A DNA stretch of 64,000 bases from the NCBI RefSeq assembly GCF_022012445.1, contig NZ_JAKLTS010000010.1:62001-126000 (forward strand), in the 5' to 3' direction. This DNA is from Massilia sp. TS11 (GTDB lineage: Bacteria > Pseudomonadota > Gammaproteobacteria > Burkholderiales > Burkholderiaceae_D). The translations under genes and the position numbers were made by a program. Below, piece by piece: positions 62,649 through 64,000 of the stretch (positions are counted from its first letter, which is position 1; every line of letters starts with the position of its first letter). Under the pieces are notes generated by a model that was not told where the DNA came from, did no database searches, and saw only the letters and a list, made by a program, of their open reading frames with translations.

Positions 62649-64000
62649 GTGCTGCGCAAGTTCCTGCCCGTTCTGCTGTGCGGCGTGCTGCTGGCGCCCG
62701 CCGCGCCGGCCAATGATGCGGCGCCCGCCCTGCAGCGGCCGAAAGTGGCGCTGGTGCTGTCCGGCGGCGGCGCGCGCGGCTTTGCCCACATCGGCGTGCT
62801 GCGCGTGCTGCGCGAACTGCGGGTGCCCGTCGATATCGTGGTCGGCACCTCGATGGGCTCCGTGGTCGGCGGCGCGTATGCGGCCGGGGCCTCGGTGAGC
62901 GAACTCGAACGCATCGCGCGCGAGACCGACTGGGGCGCCGTGATCGCCGACCGGCCCGCGCGCGACATGCTGGCCTTTCGCCGCCGCGAAGAGGACATCC
63001 TGCTGCCGTCGCGCATCGAATTCGGCGTCTCGCGCGAGGGCCTGACGCTGCCGCCGGCCGCCGCCGGCAATGCCACGCTCGAAAAGGTGCTCGGCGACGC
63101 GCTCCCGCCCGGCACGCGCGACAAGCCGGTCAACCAGCTGCCGCTGCCATTTCGCTCGGTCGCGTCGGACCTGGTGACGGGCGAACTGGTCGACCTGGCC
63201 GACACCCCCCTGTTCCTGACCCTGCGCGCCTCGCTGGCCGTGCCCGGCGTGTTCCAGCCGGTGCGCGTGCGCGACCGCCTGGTGGTCGACGGTGGCCTGG
63301 TGCGCAATCTGCCGGTCGACATGGCCCATGCGATGGGCGCCGACGTGGTCATCGCCGTCAATGTCGGCACCCCGCTGGCGCCGGAGAAGGATCTGCGCAG
63401 CGCGATCGGCGTGGCCAACCAGATGCTGCAGATCCTGACCGAGCAGAACGTGCAGCGCTCGATCAAGGAGCTGCTGCCCCAGGATATCCTGATCGCGCCC
63501 GACCTGAGCGGCGTGAGCTTCCTCGATTTCCAGAACTATGCGCGCGCCATCGACCTGGGCGAGCAAGCCGCGCGCGCCATGGCCCCGCGCCTGGCGGCCC
63601 TGGCCCTGGACGCCCAGGCCTATGCCGTGCACGAACACCGGCGCCTGGCCGCGCCGGCCCTGGACGACGCGCCGCTGCCGCTGGCCAAACTCGAAGTGCA
63701 GGCCAGCGGGAATCTGGAGCCGGACGCGCTGGCCGCCCAGAGCGGCCTGGAACGCGGCGCCCCGGTCACGCGCGCCCAGGTGCGCGAGGCCGTGCATAGC
63801 CTGTACGGGCGCGGCGACCTGCAGCGCGTCGAGGCCGACGTCAACGACGACGGCGGCAAGCGCACGGTGACGATCCGCGCGGCCGAATCGCCGTGGGCCA
63901 CCAACCGCGCGCGCGTCGGCCTCGAACTGGCCAGCGACTTCCGCGATACGAACAACTTCGCGCTCAAGCTGATGCACGTGCGCTCGGCCCTCAATCCGTC
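62649..64000 (+). CDS. Patatin-like phospholipase, probable type Vd autotransporter (3' truncated by window)
   Basis: Over 450 residues in the window from a GTG start. Signal peptide ending near 22 (VLLAPAAPA). The patatin domain has the oxyanion loop SGGGARGFAH, the nucleophile serine in GTSMG near 66-70, and the catalytic Asp in VVDGGLVRN near 215. After about 330 comes a POTRA-like segment (KLEVQASGNLEPDALAAQ, VREAVHSLYGRGDLQRVEADV) and the start of a barrel-like region (NRARVGLELASDFRD). Patatin-POTRA-barrel is the PlpD/type Vd layout. The end and the barrel are outside the window. It is 4 nt after gspC. Confidence 0.85.
   Translation, partial: MLRKFLPVLLCGVLLAPAAPANDAAPALQRPKVALVLSGGGARGFAHIGVLRVLRELRVPVDIVVGTSMGSVVGGAYAAGASVSELERIARETDWGAVIADRPARDMLAFRRREEDILLPSRIEFGVSREGLTLPPAAAGNATLEKVLGDALPPGTRDKPVNQLPLPFRSVASDLVTGELVDLADTPLFLTLRASLAVPGVFQPVRVRDRLVVDGGLVRNLPVDMAHAMGADVVIAVNVGTPLAPEKDLRSAIGVANQMLQILTEQNVQRSIKELLPQDILIAPDLSGVSFLDFQNYARAIDLGEQAARAMAPRLAALALDAQAYAVHEHRRLAAPALDDAPLPLAKLEVQASGNLEPDALAAQSGLERGAPVTRAQVREAVHSLYGRGDLQRVEADVNDDGGKRTVTIRAAESPWATNRARVGLELASDFRDTNNFALKLMHVRSALNP

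Noticed and set aside
62049-63977. 642-codon minus-strand frame opposite gspC and the patatin gene
   Set aside because: Shadow of two genes with strong motifs; the reading is repetitive Gly/Arg/His.

Overview
The window looks like a high-GC betaproteobacterial chromosome, probably Burkholderiales and close to Oxalobacteraceae (Massilia/Janthinobacterium/Duganella type). This rests on gene order and codon style: petA-petB-petC-sspA-sspB, secB-grxC-rhodanese next to gpmA-envC-ctpA-moeB, a gsp operon ordered G-H-I-J-K-L-M-N-D-E-F-C, and a betaproteobacterial Tad locus. Species cannot be fixed from this sequence alone.

Layout. (1) 1-2.3 kb: the 5' part of a fused indolepyruvate ferredoxin oxidoreductase gene, with a LysR regulator gene upstream and a perfect palindrome between them. 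(2) 3.5-5.8 kb: an HD-GYP phosphodiesterase and a GGDEF cyclase meeting tail to tail. (3) 6.2-17.8 kb: a complete-looking Tad/Flp pilus locus (flp, cpaA/tadV, an unusual AAA ATPase, cpaB, cpaC, a small lipoprotein, tadG-, tadE- and tadF-like genes, cpaE/tadZ, cpaF/tadA, tadB, tadC). (4) 17.8-21.5 kb: an HExxH membrane protein, a GIN-domain beta-solenoid protein, a PAS-GGDEF protein, and an STY0301-type gene behind a broken BPSL0067-type gene.

(5) 21.66-35.67 kb: a 14-kb integrated element in a tRNA-Thr(TGT) gene. It has 50-bp att repeats, a tyrosine integrase beside the intact tRNA, a trbJ-trbK-trbL remnant of a conjugation locus, helix-turn-helix and replication-like genes, and an iteron-like repeat array with 22-bp and 11-bp periods. 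Its low-GC cargo arm holds two candidate defence modules: an SF1 helicase with a DUF2290 protein, and a small membrane protein with a beta-family protein facing an sce7726-type PD-(D/E)XK nuclease. It reads as a plasmid-derived element that kept its origin-like DNA and mating-pair or exclusion genes but has no recognisable relaxase.

(6) 35.7-51.9 kb: conserved chromosomal genes: sspB, sspA, cytochrome bc1 (petCBA), mscL, a DegS/DegQ-type protease, a DUF2461 protein, a cupin, gpsA, an SH3 protein, secB, grxC, a rhodanese, gpmA, an EnvC-like factor, a CtpA protease, a MoeB/ThiF protein and an amidohydrolase. (7) 51.95-62.65 kb: a type II secretion operon (gspG to gspC), mostly with 4-nt start/stop overlaps, followed by a patatin protein of probable type Vd architecture that runs off the window end.

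Together the host genes describe surface attachment (Tad pilus with three c-di-GMP enzymes nearby), protein export (Sec, T2SS, probable T5d) and envelope quality control. The inserted element adds the accessory cargo.
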